Shown here piece after piece: positions 43,874-52,344 of a stretch of DNA of 64,000 bases. This DNA comes from an uncultured Clostridium sp. GTDB taxonomy: Bacteria > Bacillota > Clostridia > Clostridiales > Clostridiaceae. Location: the NCBI GenBank assembly GCA_903789665.1, contig CAIFEX010000002.1, positions 124,001 to 188,000 of the forward strand, read 5' to 3'. The stretch's first letter is position 1, and each line of letters starts with the position of its first letter. The notes beneath the pieces are model-generated. The model did no database searches. It worked only from the letters and a program-made list of their open reading frames with translations, and had not been told where the DNA came from. A program made the translations under genes and the position numbers.

Positions 43874-45339
43874 CATTTACGGATTATGTGTTTGAAAAAT
43901 CCAGGTATTTAAAGAAAACTGCATTAATATATGGCAGAAGCATTAGCTATGAGAAGGTTTACCACAGTATAAATTATGTATCCAATTTGCTTAATAAAAA
44001 TAAATGTTCAAAGAAAGATAGCATACTTGTTATTTCTGATAATTCTGTTTTTTTTATAGAAACTTATTTTGGAATAATTAAAAATGGGAGTGTATGTGTT
44101 CCGATCAATCCCAGTATGTCTGAAGACGATGTGAAATATATTATAGATATTTTAAAAATAAAAATAATCTTTTGCCAGAAGAAATATGAAACCAGGATAA
44201 AAAAATTGATTTGTAATGACACAATTTTATACAGCGAAGAAAGCATGGGAACAAGTGAAAATGAGCTTGGTTCAGGTGATTCCATAGATGTAAAAAAAGA
44301 TACAGCACTTATTATGTTCACATCGGGCTCTACTTCAAAACCGAAAGGTGTCATGCTCACGCATTACAATTTGATGTATAATACCAATTCTATTGTGGAA
44401 TATTTGCATTTGACTGAAAAAGACAGGATAGAGGTTGTGCTTCCTTTTTATTACTGCTATGGGACATCTCTTTTGAATACACATTTTAGATGCGGCGGAA
44501 GCATTGTAATAAACAATAGGTTTATGTTTCCCCAAACTGTCATAGAGGACATAGAGAAATATAGCTGCACTGGTTTTGCAGGGGTTCCGAGCACTTACCA
44601 GATATTGTTGAGAATGACTGATTTTAAAAATGCCAAAATGCCGTCGCTAAGGTATGTAACACAGGCTGGAGGAAGGCTCCCGGAGGTATTTATAGTGGAA
44701 TTGTATGAGGCTCTTAAGGGAGTGGACATATACATTATGTATGGGCAGACTGAGGCTACAGCCAGGTTGTCATATCTTCCGCCTTCTCAGATTAAAAACA
44801 AGCTGGGTTCTATAGGAAAAGGGATTCCGGGTACGGAATTAATGATCCTAAGTAAGAAGGGCCTTCCAGCTGAAATAGGAGAAGTGGGAGAAATAGCCGC
44901 TAAAGGCGGAAATGTGATGAAAGGGTATTTTAATGATGAAGTGGAAACAAAAAAAGTGCTTAGGGACGGTATTTTGTATACAGGTGATTTGGCCTTTAAA
45001 GATGGGGATGGATATATATTCGTGGTTTCCAGAGAGAAGAATATAATAAAATGTGCCGGAAACAGGATAAGCCCCAGGGAGATTGAAAATACCATATGTG
45101 GTATAAAACAGGTTGTGGAATGTGCTGTCATAGGGGTTGAGGATGATATTTTAGGTGAGGCAGTAAAGGCTTTTGTAGTTTTAAAAGATAGTAACAGCGG
45201 CATAGATTCAAAATATATAGTGGATTACTGTATGGAAAGGCTTCCAAGGTATAAGGTACCCAAATATGTACAGTTTTTGCCGTCACTTCCTAAAAATTCA
45301 TCAGGTAAAGTACTGCTTAAAAATCTGAAGAATATGTAA
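43870..45339 (+). CDS. AMP-dependent acyl-CoA/acyl-ACP ligase
   Basis: 489 residues of the ANL superfamily. P-loop ALIMFTSGSTSKPKGVMLTHYN, A5-type YIMYGQTEATARLSY, ATP motif ILYTGDLAFKDGDG and C-terminal SSGKVLLKNLKNM with the catalytic lysine. Coupled by four bases to the ACP gene, so loading of an acyl or aryl acid onto ACP is more likely than CoA ligation (inference). Transcribed from the sigma-54 promoter upstream of the ACP gene. Substrate not predictable by eye. Confidence 0.88.
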   Translation: MTFTDYVFEKSRYLKKTALIYGRSISYEKVYHSINYVSNLLNKNKCSKKDSILVISDNSVFFIETYFGIIKNGSVCVPINPSMSEDDVKYIIDILKIKIIFCQKKYETRIKKLICNDTILYSEESMGTSENELGSGDSIDVKKDTALIMFTSGSTSKPKGVMLTHYNLMYNTNSIVEYLHLTEKDRIEVVLPFYYCYGTSLLNTHFRCGGSIVINNRFMFPQTVIEDIEKYSCTGFAGVPSTYQILLRMTDFKNAKMPSLRYVTQAGGRLPEVFIVELYEALKGVDIYIMYGQTEATARLSYLPPSQIKNKLGSIGKGIPGTELMILSKKGLPAEIGEVGEIAAKGGNVMKGYFNDEVETKKVLRDGILYTGDLAFKDGDGYIFVVSREKNIIKCAGNRISPREIENTICGIKQVVECAVIGVEDDILGEAVKAFVVLKDSNSGIDSKYIVDYCMERLPRYKVPKYVQFLPSLPKNSSGKVLLKNLKNM

Positions 45340-45364
45340 GATAAAACAAGGCAGGTGAATATAT

Positions 45365-46477
45365 GTGGAAATAGACCATTTGATACAAAACATAGTGTTG
45401 GGCAATCAATTTAAAGTACCTCAGGAAAAGAAGGGAGGTATACTGCTCGATATAATCAAAAAACAGCTTGAGTCCAACCAAATCAGTCCCAATATAAGCA
45501 GTATGTACAAAAAATTCTCTGTAAATATTCCAAAAATTTCAAGACTTTCAGAAGTTCCGTTCATTCCGGTAAACATGTTCAAAAAATTCGATCTTTTGAC
45601 CTGCAGCAATGAAGATGTAATAAGAATTTTAAATTCCAGTTCCACTACTTCCGGAATTCCCAGCAAGATATATCTGGATAAAATTACATCGATAAGGCAG
45701 ACTCAGGGTCTTGTAAATACTTTAAAGAATTTTATTGGGAAAAGTAGAAGGCCTCTTCTGATCCTGGATACGGAAGCCGTAAATAGAAAAAGTGATGTAT
45801 TGAGTGCGAGAGGAGCAGCCATTAGAGGAATCAGCAGTTTTGCCAGCAGTATAACTTATGCTATGGATAGAAAAGGTGAAAATTTGGGAATAAATTTATC
45901 CAGATTGAAAAAATTTGAAAATGAAAATAGAGACAAAGAAGTATTGGTATATGGATTTACCTATATAATATGGAGTAAATTTGTAAAAGAATTGAAGAAG
46001 AGAAATATTAGTTTGTCTCTTCCTAAAATGAAACTTCTTCACAGCGGCGGGTGGAAAAAACTTGTTTCTGAAAGTGTTGGAAAAGAGGAATTTAATGGAA
46101 GGACAGCAGAGGTCTTTGGGACCGAAGAAAAAAATATACTGGATTTTTATGGTATGGTGGAACAACTGGGAGTGGTATTTGTAGATTGTGAATATGGGTA
46201 TAAACATATACCGGATTTCGCAGATGTTATAATAAGAGACTTTAATACCTTGAAAGAAGTGGAGATCGGCCAGAGTGGAATTATAGAGGTCATGAGTATT
46301 TTGGGCTCCAGCTATCCTTCACAGGGTATTTTAACGGAAGATGTAGGAGAATTTATGGGTATTGACGATTGCAGATGTGGAAGACGGGGCAAATATTTTA
46401 AATTCAAGTCCAGAATGGAGAAAACTGAAATCAGGGGCTGTGGAGATACATTTGCAGAAAGGAGGGCCGTTAAATGA
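45365..46477 (+). CDS. LuxE-like acyl-protein synthetase
   Basis: 370 residues, GTG 45365 after GCAGGTG. LuxE-family features: the SSTTSGIPSKIYLD phosphate-binding loop (about residues 90-103), the region LLHSGGWKKLVSESVG, FYGMVEQLGVVFVDCE, and a C-terminal CRCGRRGKYFKFKSRME. In luminous bacteria LuxE activates fatty acids with ATP and transfers them to LuxC. Here it is coupled by four bases to a LuxC-like gene, but no luciferase genes exist in the window. Function inferred: acyl activation or transfer ahead of reduction. Confidence 0.83.
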   Translation: MEIDHLIQNIVLGNQFKVPQEKKGGILLDIIKKQLESNQISPNISSMYKKFSVNIPKISRLSEVPFIPVNMFKKFDLLTCSNEDVIRILNSSSTTSGIPSKIYLDKITSIRQTQGLVNTLKNFIGKSRRPLLILDTEAVNRKSDVLSARGAAIRGISSFASSITYAMDRKGENLGINLSRLKKFENENRDKEVLVYGFTYIIWSKFVKELKKRNISLSLPKMKLLHSGGWKKLVSESVGKEEFNGRTAEVFGTEEKNILDFYGMVEQLGVVFVDCEYGYKHIPDFADVIIRDFNTLKEVEIGQSGIIEVMSILGSSYPSQGILTEDVGEFMGIDDCRCGRRGKYFKFKSRMEKTEIRGCGDTFAERRAVK

Positions 46478-47763
46478 TAGATTGTTATCTGCTGGATGGA
46501 TCCTTTTATGAAGTGAAAAAAGTTTTTAGTGGATTTGATGAAATAGAAAATATTTTAAAAGAAAATGTAAAACTGTTAAATTCAATGCCGGTGGAAGCTG
46601 TTATTCTCATATTGGACGAATACAGCAAAAGGTTGTCTAGAGATAAACAGCTTCTTAAAATTACAGGGACAACTTATCTTTCGTTCTATTTTAGAAAATC
46701 AAATATAGAAAAATTGATAGAAATCAATTTGAAGGATAAAAAATATTTAAATGAATTTGTTCCCATAGGTAGCGGTAGATTCATAAGAGCCCAGGGGAGA
46801 GGAATCATCTGCCACTGGATTGCAGGAAATGTACCTACTCTTGCTGTCTATTCAGTTTTTCAGTCGCTTATAGCTAAGAATTCAAATCTTGTGAGACTGC
46901 CTAAAAAAAGCATTTCTATAGTTTTGAGATTGTTGAAACCTTTGGAAAATATAGAGGTAATTTATAATGGAAAAATATATTCTTCTGAAAACATGTTGAA
47001 AAACATATCTCTGGTATATTTCCCTAGAGAAGATGAATCGTTGAATAAATACATGTCGGCTGCTGCAGATTCAAGAATTATATGGGGGGGAGAAAGTGCA
47101 GTGAATCATATTACTTCGCTTCCTAAAAAGACCACCTGCAAGGATATAGTTTTTGGACCAAAATATTCTTTTGCCGTATTTGATAGATATGCTGTTGAAA
47201 GTGACAGCTGCAGTGAATATATAAACAAATTTGTAACGGATGTAGTTTTGTTTGGACAGAAAGCCTGTTCTTCACCTAATGTACTTTTTATAGAAAAAAG
47301 TAATATCCCTTTGAAACATATTGTCAAAGTACTTGAAAGATCTTTTCAAAAAATAGGTAAAAGGTATAAAAATATTCTAGATGAAAATACCTGCGCAGAA
47401 ATTCTTAACAAGAGGGGGATGTACAGCCTCGATTTGACCAGAGACATTTGCTGCAGCGGTGGATTGGAATATACTATTTTAATTGATGATGAAGTAAAAT
47501 TAGAAGAGCCTGTAGGGGGAAGATGCATTTTTGTAAAACAGGTAAACAGCATATTTGATGTAAAGGATTTGATTACCCGCAGAATACAGACTATAGGCTA
47601 TGCCATTGATGACAAAGACAAACTTTTTAAATTTGCAGGTATGGCTACATCGGCAGGTGTGAATAGAGTAGTGGGTTTTGGAGCCATGAATAATTATGAT
47701 TCTCCCTGGGATGGATGTTTTATGATAAATGAACTTGTATTGTGGTGTAGTCTAAATATTTAG
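46474..47763 (+). CDS. LuxC-like acyl-CoA/acyl-protein reductase
   Basis: 429 residues. ALDH-related LuxC family: RGIICHWIAGNVPTLAVYSVFQSLIAKNSNLVRLPKKS binds nucleotide, and the nucleophile is Cys265 in LFGQKACSSPN. Later VGGRCIFVKQV and RIQTIGYAID are typical. LuxC reduces an acyl group, held as thioester on its cysteine, to the aldehyde with NADPH. ATG overlaps the luxE-like stop by four bases, so the pair is made together. It would yield a free aldehyde; no alcohol dehydrogenase or luciferase is adjacent. Confidence 0.86.
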   Translation: MIDCYLLDGSFYEVKKVFSGFDEIENILKENVKLLNSMPVEAVILILDEYSKRLSRDKQLLKITGTTYLSFYFRKSNIEKLIEINLKDKKYLNEFVPIGSGRFIRAQGRGIICHWIAGNVPTLAVYSVFQSLIAKNSNLVRLPKKSISIVLRLLKPLENIEVIYNGKIYSSENMLKNISLVYFPREDESLNKYMSAAADSRIIWGGESAVNHITSLPKKTTCKDIVFGPKYSFAVFDRYAVESDSCSEYINKFVTDVVLFGQKACSSPNVLFIEKSNIPLKHIVKVLERSFQKIGKRYKNILDENTCAEILNKRGMYSLDLTRDICCSGGLEYTILIDDEVKLEEPVGGRCIFVKQVNSIFDVKDLITRRIQTIGYAIDDKDKLFKFAGMATSAGVNRVVGFGAMNNYDSPWDGCFMINELVLWCSLNI

Positions 47764-47783
47764 ATAGATTTTAGGATTGCCGG

Positions 47784-47818
47784 CAGGAGACCTTTAAAGT
47801 GAGGCTCCTGACTTTTTT
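47784..47818 (+). terminator. Terminator-like hairpin after the LuxC-like gene
   Basis: CAGGAGACC (47784-47792) and GGCTCCTG (47803-47810) pair with one bulge, followed by ACTTTTTTAT. The MaoC gene 20 bases on may depend on read-through. Confidence 0.65.
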
Positions 47819-47839
47819 ATATAAGGGAGGTTGTATTAT

Positions 47840-48259
47840 ATGAGAGGATTGACAATTGATGAATTGAAGATTGGGGACAGAGCCTGTTTTGAAAAGATTG
47901 TATCTGAAGATGACGTATATTCGTTTGCTGAAATAACGGGGGATTTCAATCCACTCCATGTAGATGAAAAAAAATGCAAGGAGGTGTTCAGAAAAAGAAT
48001 AGCACATGGAGCACTTATAGCTGGATATTTATCTGCCTGTATAGGAATGTATCTTCCAGGACCAGGTACTATTTATCTGAGTCAAAACTCAAAATTCAAT
48101 TTGCCTGTGTATTTTGGAGATACCATAAAAGCGGAAGTGGAGGTTTTGAAAATATACAAAAATGAAAATATAGTGAAACTTAAAACTACCTGTACTAATT
48201 CAAAAGGCCATAGGGTCTTGACAGGTGAAGCTTTTGTCATGCCGCCGTCAATAGCATAA
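47840..48259 (+). CDS. MaoC-like hot-dog hydratase/dehydratase
   Basis: 139 residues from ATG 47840 (AAGGGAGG upstream; TTG 47831 is in the wrong place for it). The catalytic pair of R-specific enoyl hydratases is present: Asp35 and His40 in TGDFNPLHVDE, with AHGALIAGYLS after it. It would interconvert (R)-3-hydroxyacyl and trans-2-enoyl thioesters. Single hot-dog domain of normal length. It sits between the LuxC-like gene and the sigma-54 activator, and is probably part of the same cluster despite the hairpin before it. Confidence 0.88.
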   Translation: MRGLTIDELKIGDRACFEKIVSEDDVYSFAEITGDFNPLHVDEKKCKEVFRKRIAHGALIAGYLSACIGMYLPGPGTIYLSQNSKFNLPVYFGDTIKAEVEVLKIYKNENIVKLKTTCTNSKGHRVLTGEAFVMPPSIA

Positions 48260-48375
48260 ATTATTAAAATACGTTATTGATGTTTTAAAAACCAGAATTT
48301 ACAGATGCTTTTTATCATAAAAATGGTTGAATTTATGATATGATTTTTTATGTGGAGTACTGCACATCTACTTAT

Positions 48376-48510
48376 ATTTTATCCGAACGCTACCATTGCT
48401 AATACTCCCAGCTTCTCAGAGTGGGAGATAAGCACTGCTACGCGCCTGGATAAGTTCTTTTAATGTTCAGGTGGAGAAAAAGTATTACTTATTTAGCAAA
48501 CTTCGCCTGA
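48376..48510 (+). ncRNA. Structured intergenic element of unknown identity
   Basis: In the 300-base gap before the sigma-54 activator several paired segments nest or follow each other. TTATCC (48379-48384) pairs with GGATAA (48448-48453), and enclosed in it CTCCCA (48405-48410) pairs with TGGGAG (48422-48427). After it TCAGGTGGAG (48467-48476) pairs with CTTCGCCTGA (48501-48510), ten of ten with wobbles. GC content is clearly above the surroundings. It has no open frame of note. It could be a leader RNA, a small RNA or a short repeat element; I do not recognise the family. Confidence 0.45.
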
Positions 48511-48558
48511 GCCTAAGAATCACTTGATGTTATATGATTTTAAAAGGGGGTTTATTTC

Positions 48559-50013
48559 ATGAAGGATGAAGAACTGGTAAGCTTTGATAATTTGCTGAAA
48601 GGAGACGTAAAATTTTTGAAATCCAGAATAAGACAGTTATATCAAGTTATTGAAAGCTCCTACGACGGGATATATATAACAGATGGAAATGCAAATACCA
48701 TATTTCTGAATAAGTCCTATGAGAGAATCACCGGAATGAGAAAAAACGAAATGCTCGGTAAAAATATGAGATATCTGGAAAAAAATAATTATATATCCAA
48801 ATCAGGGACACTTATGGTGTTGAACAGCAGAAAAAATGTTACAATCGAACAGAAGTTTAAAACAGGCAAGACGGTATTGGTTTCTAGCAGTCCCATATTC
48901 AACGAAGACGGTGAGATAACCATGGTGGTTACAAATGTGAGAAATGTCACGGAACTCTATGAATTGAAGGAGCAGCTGGAAAAGAACAGGGAGATCATGG
49001 GAAGATATCATTTGCAACTGGAAGCAATGAGACAGCAGATTCTTGAGTGTTCGGATATTATAGTGAAAGATGAAAAGATGATCAATACACTCAATATGGC
49101 AAAGAAAGTTGCAAAAGTAGATACCACTGTGCTTTTGCTGGGGGAAACTGGAGTTGGCAAGGAAAAAGTAGCTAAATATATACATAAAAACAGCAGGAGA
49201 AGCAATAAGAATTTTATAAAAATAGACTGCAGTTCTATACCTCGTAACCTTATAGAATCAGAATTTTTTGGCTACGAGAAAGGATCGTTTACAGGTGCAA
49301 GCAAGGAAGGGAAGATGGGTCTTTTTGAATTAGCTGACGAAGGTACGGTTTTCTTGGATGAAATCGGTGAACTCAGTCTGGATATGCAGGTGAAACTCTT
49401 GAGGGTGCTTCAGGAAGGGGAGATTAGAAGAGTTGGCGGTACTGATACTATTGAAATCGATATAAGGGTGATTGCCGCAACTAACAGAAATTTGGGAAAA
49501 ATGGTTGCTGAAAAGAAATTCAGAAAGGATCTGTACTATAGGTTGGATGTAGTACCTATTACAATTCTACCACTCAGGGAAAGAAGGGGCGATATTGAAC
49601 CTCTTATAAACTATTTTATGGGTGTATTTAATAAAAAATATAATTTTGATAAGATTATAACCGGTGCTGCAGTGGACTCCTTAAAGGAATACAGGTGGCC
49701 GGGAAATGTAAGGGAATTAAAAAATATAATAGAGAGAGTCATAATTATGACCTCAAGGGATAAGATACTTAGAAGTGATCTGCCTATAAGGGAAGTTTGG
49801 GACAGCAGCAAATTTGAAACTGATGAAAATGGCATGATAAAAAATCATTTACCTCTAAAGGATGCGGTTGAAAATCTAGAAGAGTCCATGATAGAAAGTG
49901 CTTTTAGAAAATATGGGAATGTAAGGGATGCAGCGAGAGAACTTGGAATAAGTGCCTCAACTTTAGTTAGAAAGAGAAAGAGGTACAGGAATAAATATAT
50001 GTTGCAAAAATGA
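48559..50013 (+). CDS. Sigma-54-dependent transcriptional activator (PAS, AAA+, Fis-type HTH)
   Basis: 484 residues. PAS domain at about 24-135 (SSYDGIYITDGNANTIFLNKSYERITGM). AAA+ domain at about 170-400 with Walker A GETGVGKE (195-202), GSFTGA (242-247, the sigma-54 contact loop) and Walker B GTVFLDEIGE. The C-terminal Fis-type HTH is NVRDAARELGISASTLVRKRKR. The PAS domain probably senses a small ligand. Sigma-54 promoters before the ACP cluster and before the next operon, with shared upstream sites, make both likely targets. ATG 48559 after AAGGGGG. Confidence 0.93.
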   Translation: MKDEELVSFDNLLKGDVKFLKSRIRQLYQVIESSYDGIYITDGNANTIFLNKSYERITGMRKNEMLGKNMRYLEKNNYISKSGTLMVLNSRKNVTIEQKFKTGKTVLVSSSPIFNEDGEITMVVTNVRNVTELYELKEQLEKNREIMGRYHLQLEAMRQQILECSDIIVKDEKMINTLNMAKKVAKVDTTVLLLGETGVGKEKVAKYIHKNSRRSNKNFIKIDCSSIPRNLIESEFFGYEKGSFTGASKEGKMGLFELADEGTVFLDEIGELSLDMQVKLLRVLQEGEIRRVGGTDTIEIDIRVIAATNRNLGKMVAEKKFRKDLYYRLDVVPITILPLRERRGDIEPLINYFMGVFNKKYNFDKIITGAAVDSLKEYRWPGNVRELKNIIERVIIMTSRDKILRSDLPIREVWDSSKFETDENGMIKNHLPLKDAVENLEESMIESAFRKYGNVRDAARELGISASTLVRKRKRYRNKYMLQK

Positions 50014-50019
50014 AATCAG

Positions 50020-50090
50020 TTGCAATTATGCAAATGGGAAATATATCGGACGAATATGTAGATAAAGAATAAAGTGTTGCAATTATGCAA
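50020..50090 (+). promoter_or_regulatory. Two identical upstream activator sites
   Basis: TTGCAATTATGCAA occurs at 50020-50033 and 50077-50090, 57 bases apart; each is an inverted repeat TTGCA-N4-TGCAA. A degenerate third copy (TTGCAAAAATGAAA) lies at 50002-50015 in the end of the activator gene. They are 93-163 bases upstream of the sigma-54 promoter. Confidence 0.7.
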
Positions 50091-50182
50091 TGAATCTATA
50101 AATTTAAATATAGTGTTTTTAGTTCAATGATTACCTGCTGAATTGAGAACTGTGCGAATTTTTTATATTTTGTATAAAGAAT

Positions 50183-50198
50183 TGGTATCAAAATTGCT
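50183..50198 (+). promoter_or_regulatory. Sigma-54 promoter of the 4-hydroxybutyryl-CoA dehydratase operon
   Basis: TGGTATCAAAATTGCT: GG and GC exactly ten bases apart, same -24 box (TGGTAT) as the promoter at 43576. About 60 bases before the gene start. Confidence 0.75.
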
Positions 50199-50257
50199 TG
50201 AATATGGTTGTGTAAGTAAAAAAATTATATCTATATGAAATGAAAGGAATGATTGCA

Positions 50258-51712
50258 ATGTCTTTAATGACAGGAGAAGAATATGTGGAAAGTTTGCGTA
50301 AACTAAAGTTAAACGTTTATTATCTGGGGAAAAAGGTGGAAAGCCCCGTAGATAATCCTGTAATTCGTCCATCTCTTAATTCTGTTAAGATGACTTATGA
50401 TCTGGCCCAGCAGCCGGAGTATGAAGATCTTATGACGGCAAAGTCAAATATGACAGGTAAAAAAGTAAACAGGTTCACTCATTTACATCAAAGTGCCGAA
50501 GATCTGGTAAAGAAGGTAAAAATGCAGAGACTATGCGGGCAGAAAACTGCTGCCTGTTTCCAAAGATGTGTTGGAATGGATGCTTTTAATGCAGTATACA
50601 GCACTACTTTTGAGATAGACAAACAGTACAATACCAATTATTTTGAAAATTTCAAAAAATATCTGGCATATGTTCAGGACAAGGATCTTACAGTTGATGG
50701 TGCAATGACAGATCCCAAGGGAGATAGAGGATTATCTCCGAGCAAACAAGTTGATCCGGATTTGTATTTGAGAGTCGTGGAAAGAAGACCGGACGGGGTT
50801 GTAGTTAGAGGGGCAAAAGCCCACCAGACAGGAATCTGCAATTCTCACGAAGTGCTTGTAATGCCTACACAGGCTATGAAACCTGAGGATAAGGATTATG
50901 CAATATCTTTTGCGGTGCCTACTGACACAAAGGGGATAACCATGATAATTGGGAGGCAGTCCTGTGATACTAGGAAACTGGAGAAAGATGCTGACATTGA
51001 TGTAGGCAATAAGAATTTTGGCGGTGTAGAAGCACTTACAGTATTTGATAATGTATTTGTTCCAAACGACAGGATATTTTTAAATGGTGAGACTGAATAT
51101 GCGGGTATGCTTGTGGAAAGGTTTGCAGGATATCACAGGCAGAGCTACGGCGGTTGTAAAGTGGGAGTGGGAGATGTACTTATAGGGGCTGCCGCACTGG
51201 CTGCTGAATATAATGGAGTGCCTAGAGCATCACATATAAAGGACAAATTGATAGAAATGATGCATTTAAATGAGACATTATATGCATGTGGAATTGCCTG
51301 TTCATCCGAGGGATATCCTACAAAAGCAGGTAACTATCAAATAGATTTGCTGCTTGCAAATGTATGTAAGCAGAATGTAACAAGATTTCCCTATGAAATT
51401 GTAAGACTGGCGGAAGATATAGCAGGAGGCCTTATGGTAACAATGCCTTCGGAAAAGGATTATAAAAATCGTGAAGTAGGAAAATATGTAAAGAAGTATC
51501 TGGTGGGAACTGCATCTGTTCCTGTGGAGAACAGAATGAAAATACTTAGGCTTATAGAAAACTTGAGCCTTGGTACTGCAGCAGTGGGCTATAGGACTGA
51601 GTCAATGCATGGAGCAGGTTCGCCGCAGGCACAGAGAATAATGATATCGAGACAGGGAAATCTGGGCCAGAAGAAATCACTGGCAAAAGCCATAGCAAGG
51701 ATAGAAGAATAG
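50258..51712 (+). CDS. abfD: 4-Hydroxybutyryl-CoA dehydratase / vinylacetyl-CoA delta-isomerase
   Basis: 484 residues from ATG 50258 (AAAGGA upstream; the in-frame ATG 50240 precedes it without a site). The four cluster ligands known in C. aminobutyricum AbfD (C99, C103, H292, C299) are present one position later: Cys100 and Cys104 in CFQRCVGMDAF, His293 and Cys300 in YHRQSYGGCKVG. FAD-dependent, [4Fe-4S], radical dehydration of 4-hydroxybutyryl-CoA to crotonyl-CoA. First gene of a sigma-54-controlled operon with a NifU-like protein, a CoA-transferase and a transporter. No succinate-semialdehyde or 4-hydroxybutyrate dehydrogenase gene lies here, so the substrate may come from outside. Confidence 0.95.
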   Translation: MSLMTGEEYVESLRKLKLNVYYLGKKVESPVDNPVIRPSLNSVKMTYDLAQQPEYEDLMTAKSNMTGKKVNRFTHLHQSAEDLVKKVKMQRLCGQKTAACFQRCVGMDAFNAVYSTTFEIDKQYNTNYFENFKKYLAYVQDKDLTVDGAMTDPKGDRGLSPSKQVDPDLYLRVVERRPDGVVVRGAKAHQTGICNSHEVLVMPTQAMKPEDKDYAISFAVPTDTKGITMIIGRQSCDTRKLEKDADIDVGNKNFGGVEALTVFDNVFVPNDRIFLNGETEYAGMLVERFAGYHRQSYGGCKVGVGDVLIGAAALAAEYNGVPRASHIKDKLIEMMHLNETLYACGIACSSEGYPTKAGNYQIDLLLANVCKQNVTRFPYEIVRLAEDIAGGLMVTMPSEKDYKNREVGKYVKKYLVGTASVPVENRMKILRLIENLSLGTAAVGYRTESMHGAGSPQAQRIMISRQGNLGQKKSLAKAIARIEE

Positions 51713-51723
51713 TAAATATGAAA

Positions 51724-51744
51724 ATGGGGTGATTTTCACCCCAT
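51724..51744 (+). other. Perfect intercistronic hairpin
   Basis: ATGGGGTGA, TTT, TCACCCCAT: nine perfect pairs with a three-base loop, 12 bases after abfD and before the nifU-like gene. No T-tract follows, so it may stabilise or process the abfD mRNA rather than terminate. Confidence 0.5.
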
Positions 51745-51770
51745 ACGTAAAATGGCGAGGTGCTGCATTT

Positions 51771-52055
51771 ATGAAGAAAAAAATAATGGAGGTAATTGAT
51801 AAAAGCATAAGACCTTATTTAAATAGTCATAATGGTGATATCCAGCTTGTTGGAGTGAAAGATGGAGTGGTTAAAGTCAGACTTTTGGGGCAGTGCAGCA
51901 ATTGTGCCTTATCCAGGGATACTGTTAAAAATGTGATTGAAACTTCTTTGAAATTAAAAATCGAACAGGTGAAAGAGGTGGAAGTTGTAGATTATATAAG
52001 TCAGGACACTTTAGAGCTGGCAAAAAAAATATTGAATAAGGGTTTGGGTGACTAA
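51771..52055 (+). CDS. NifU C-terminal-domain protein (Fe-S scaffold)
   Basis: 94 residues from ATG 51771 (GAGGTG upstream); an in-frame GTG at 51729 lies within the hairpin. The Nfu motif is GQCSNCALSRDTVKNVIE with CxxC. Nfu-type proteins assemble or deliver [4Fe-4S] clusters. Placement directly after abfD suggests a dedicated helper for the dehydratase cluster (inference). The next gene begins immediately at its stop codon. Confidence 0.88.
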   Translation: MKKKIMEVIDKSIRPYLNSHNGDIQLVGVKDGVVKVRLLGQCSNCALSRDTVKNVIETSLKLKIEQVKEVEVVDYISQDTLELAKKILNKGLGD

Positions 52056-52328
52056 GTGCTGAATGTGGGGATTAAATATTGCGGAGGATGTAATCCCAGA
52101 TACAACAGAAAAAAATTTTTAAATGATTTGGAAAGAAGTTTTAATTATAGTTTTGAAGTGGCTCAATTAGGTAAAATATACGATATATTGATAATTTTAT
52201 GTGGATGTAATAGTTGCTGTGTTAACTACAGCGAACTTAAATTTAAGTTTAAAAGAATATTGGTGAGATCTGAAGAGGATTTTAATGAAGTTAAAAATCT
52301 GCTGGATCGATATTCCGATGAAATATAG
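52056..52328 (+). CDS. Small cysteine-rich protein of unknown function
   Basis: 90 residues, GTG start directly after the stop of the nifU-like gene. Cysteines cluster in IKYCGGCNPRYNR at the N-terminus and LCGCNSCCVNY in the middle, in total six, suited to bind a metal or Fe-S cluster. No family recognised. It lies between the Fe-S scaffold and the CoA-transferase of the operon and may assist maturation of the dehydratase; this is inference from position. Confidence 0.7.
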   Translation: MLNVGIKYCGGCNPRYNRKKFLNDLERSFNYSFEVAQLGKIYDILIILCGCNSCCVNYSELKFKFKRILVRSEEDFNEVKNLLDRYSDEI

Positions 52329-52344
52329 GGGGGAAATTATCTTT

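Noticed and set aside
43631..47763. Bioluminescence (lux) operon
   Set aside because: LuxC- and LuxE-like genes are present, but no luxA/luxB luciferase or luxD, and the organism appears anaerobic.
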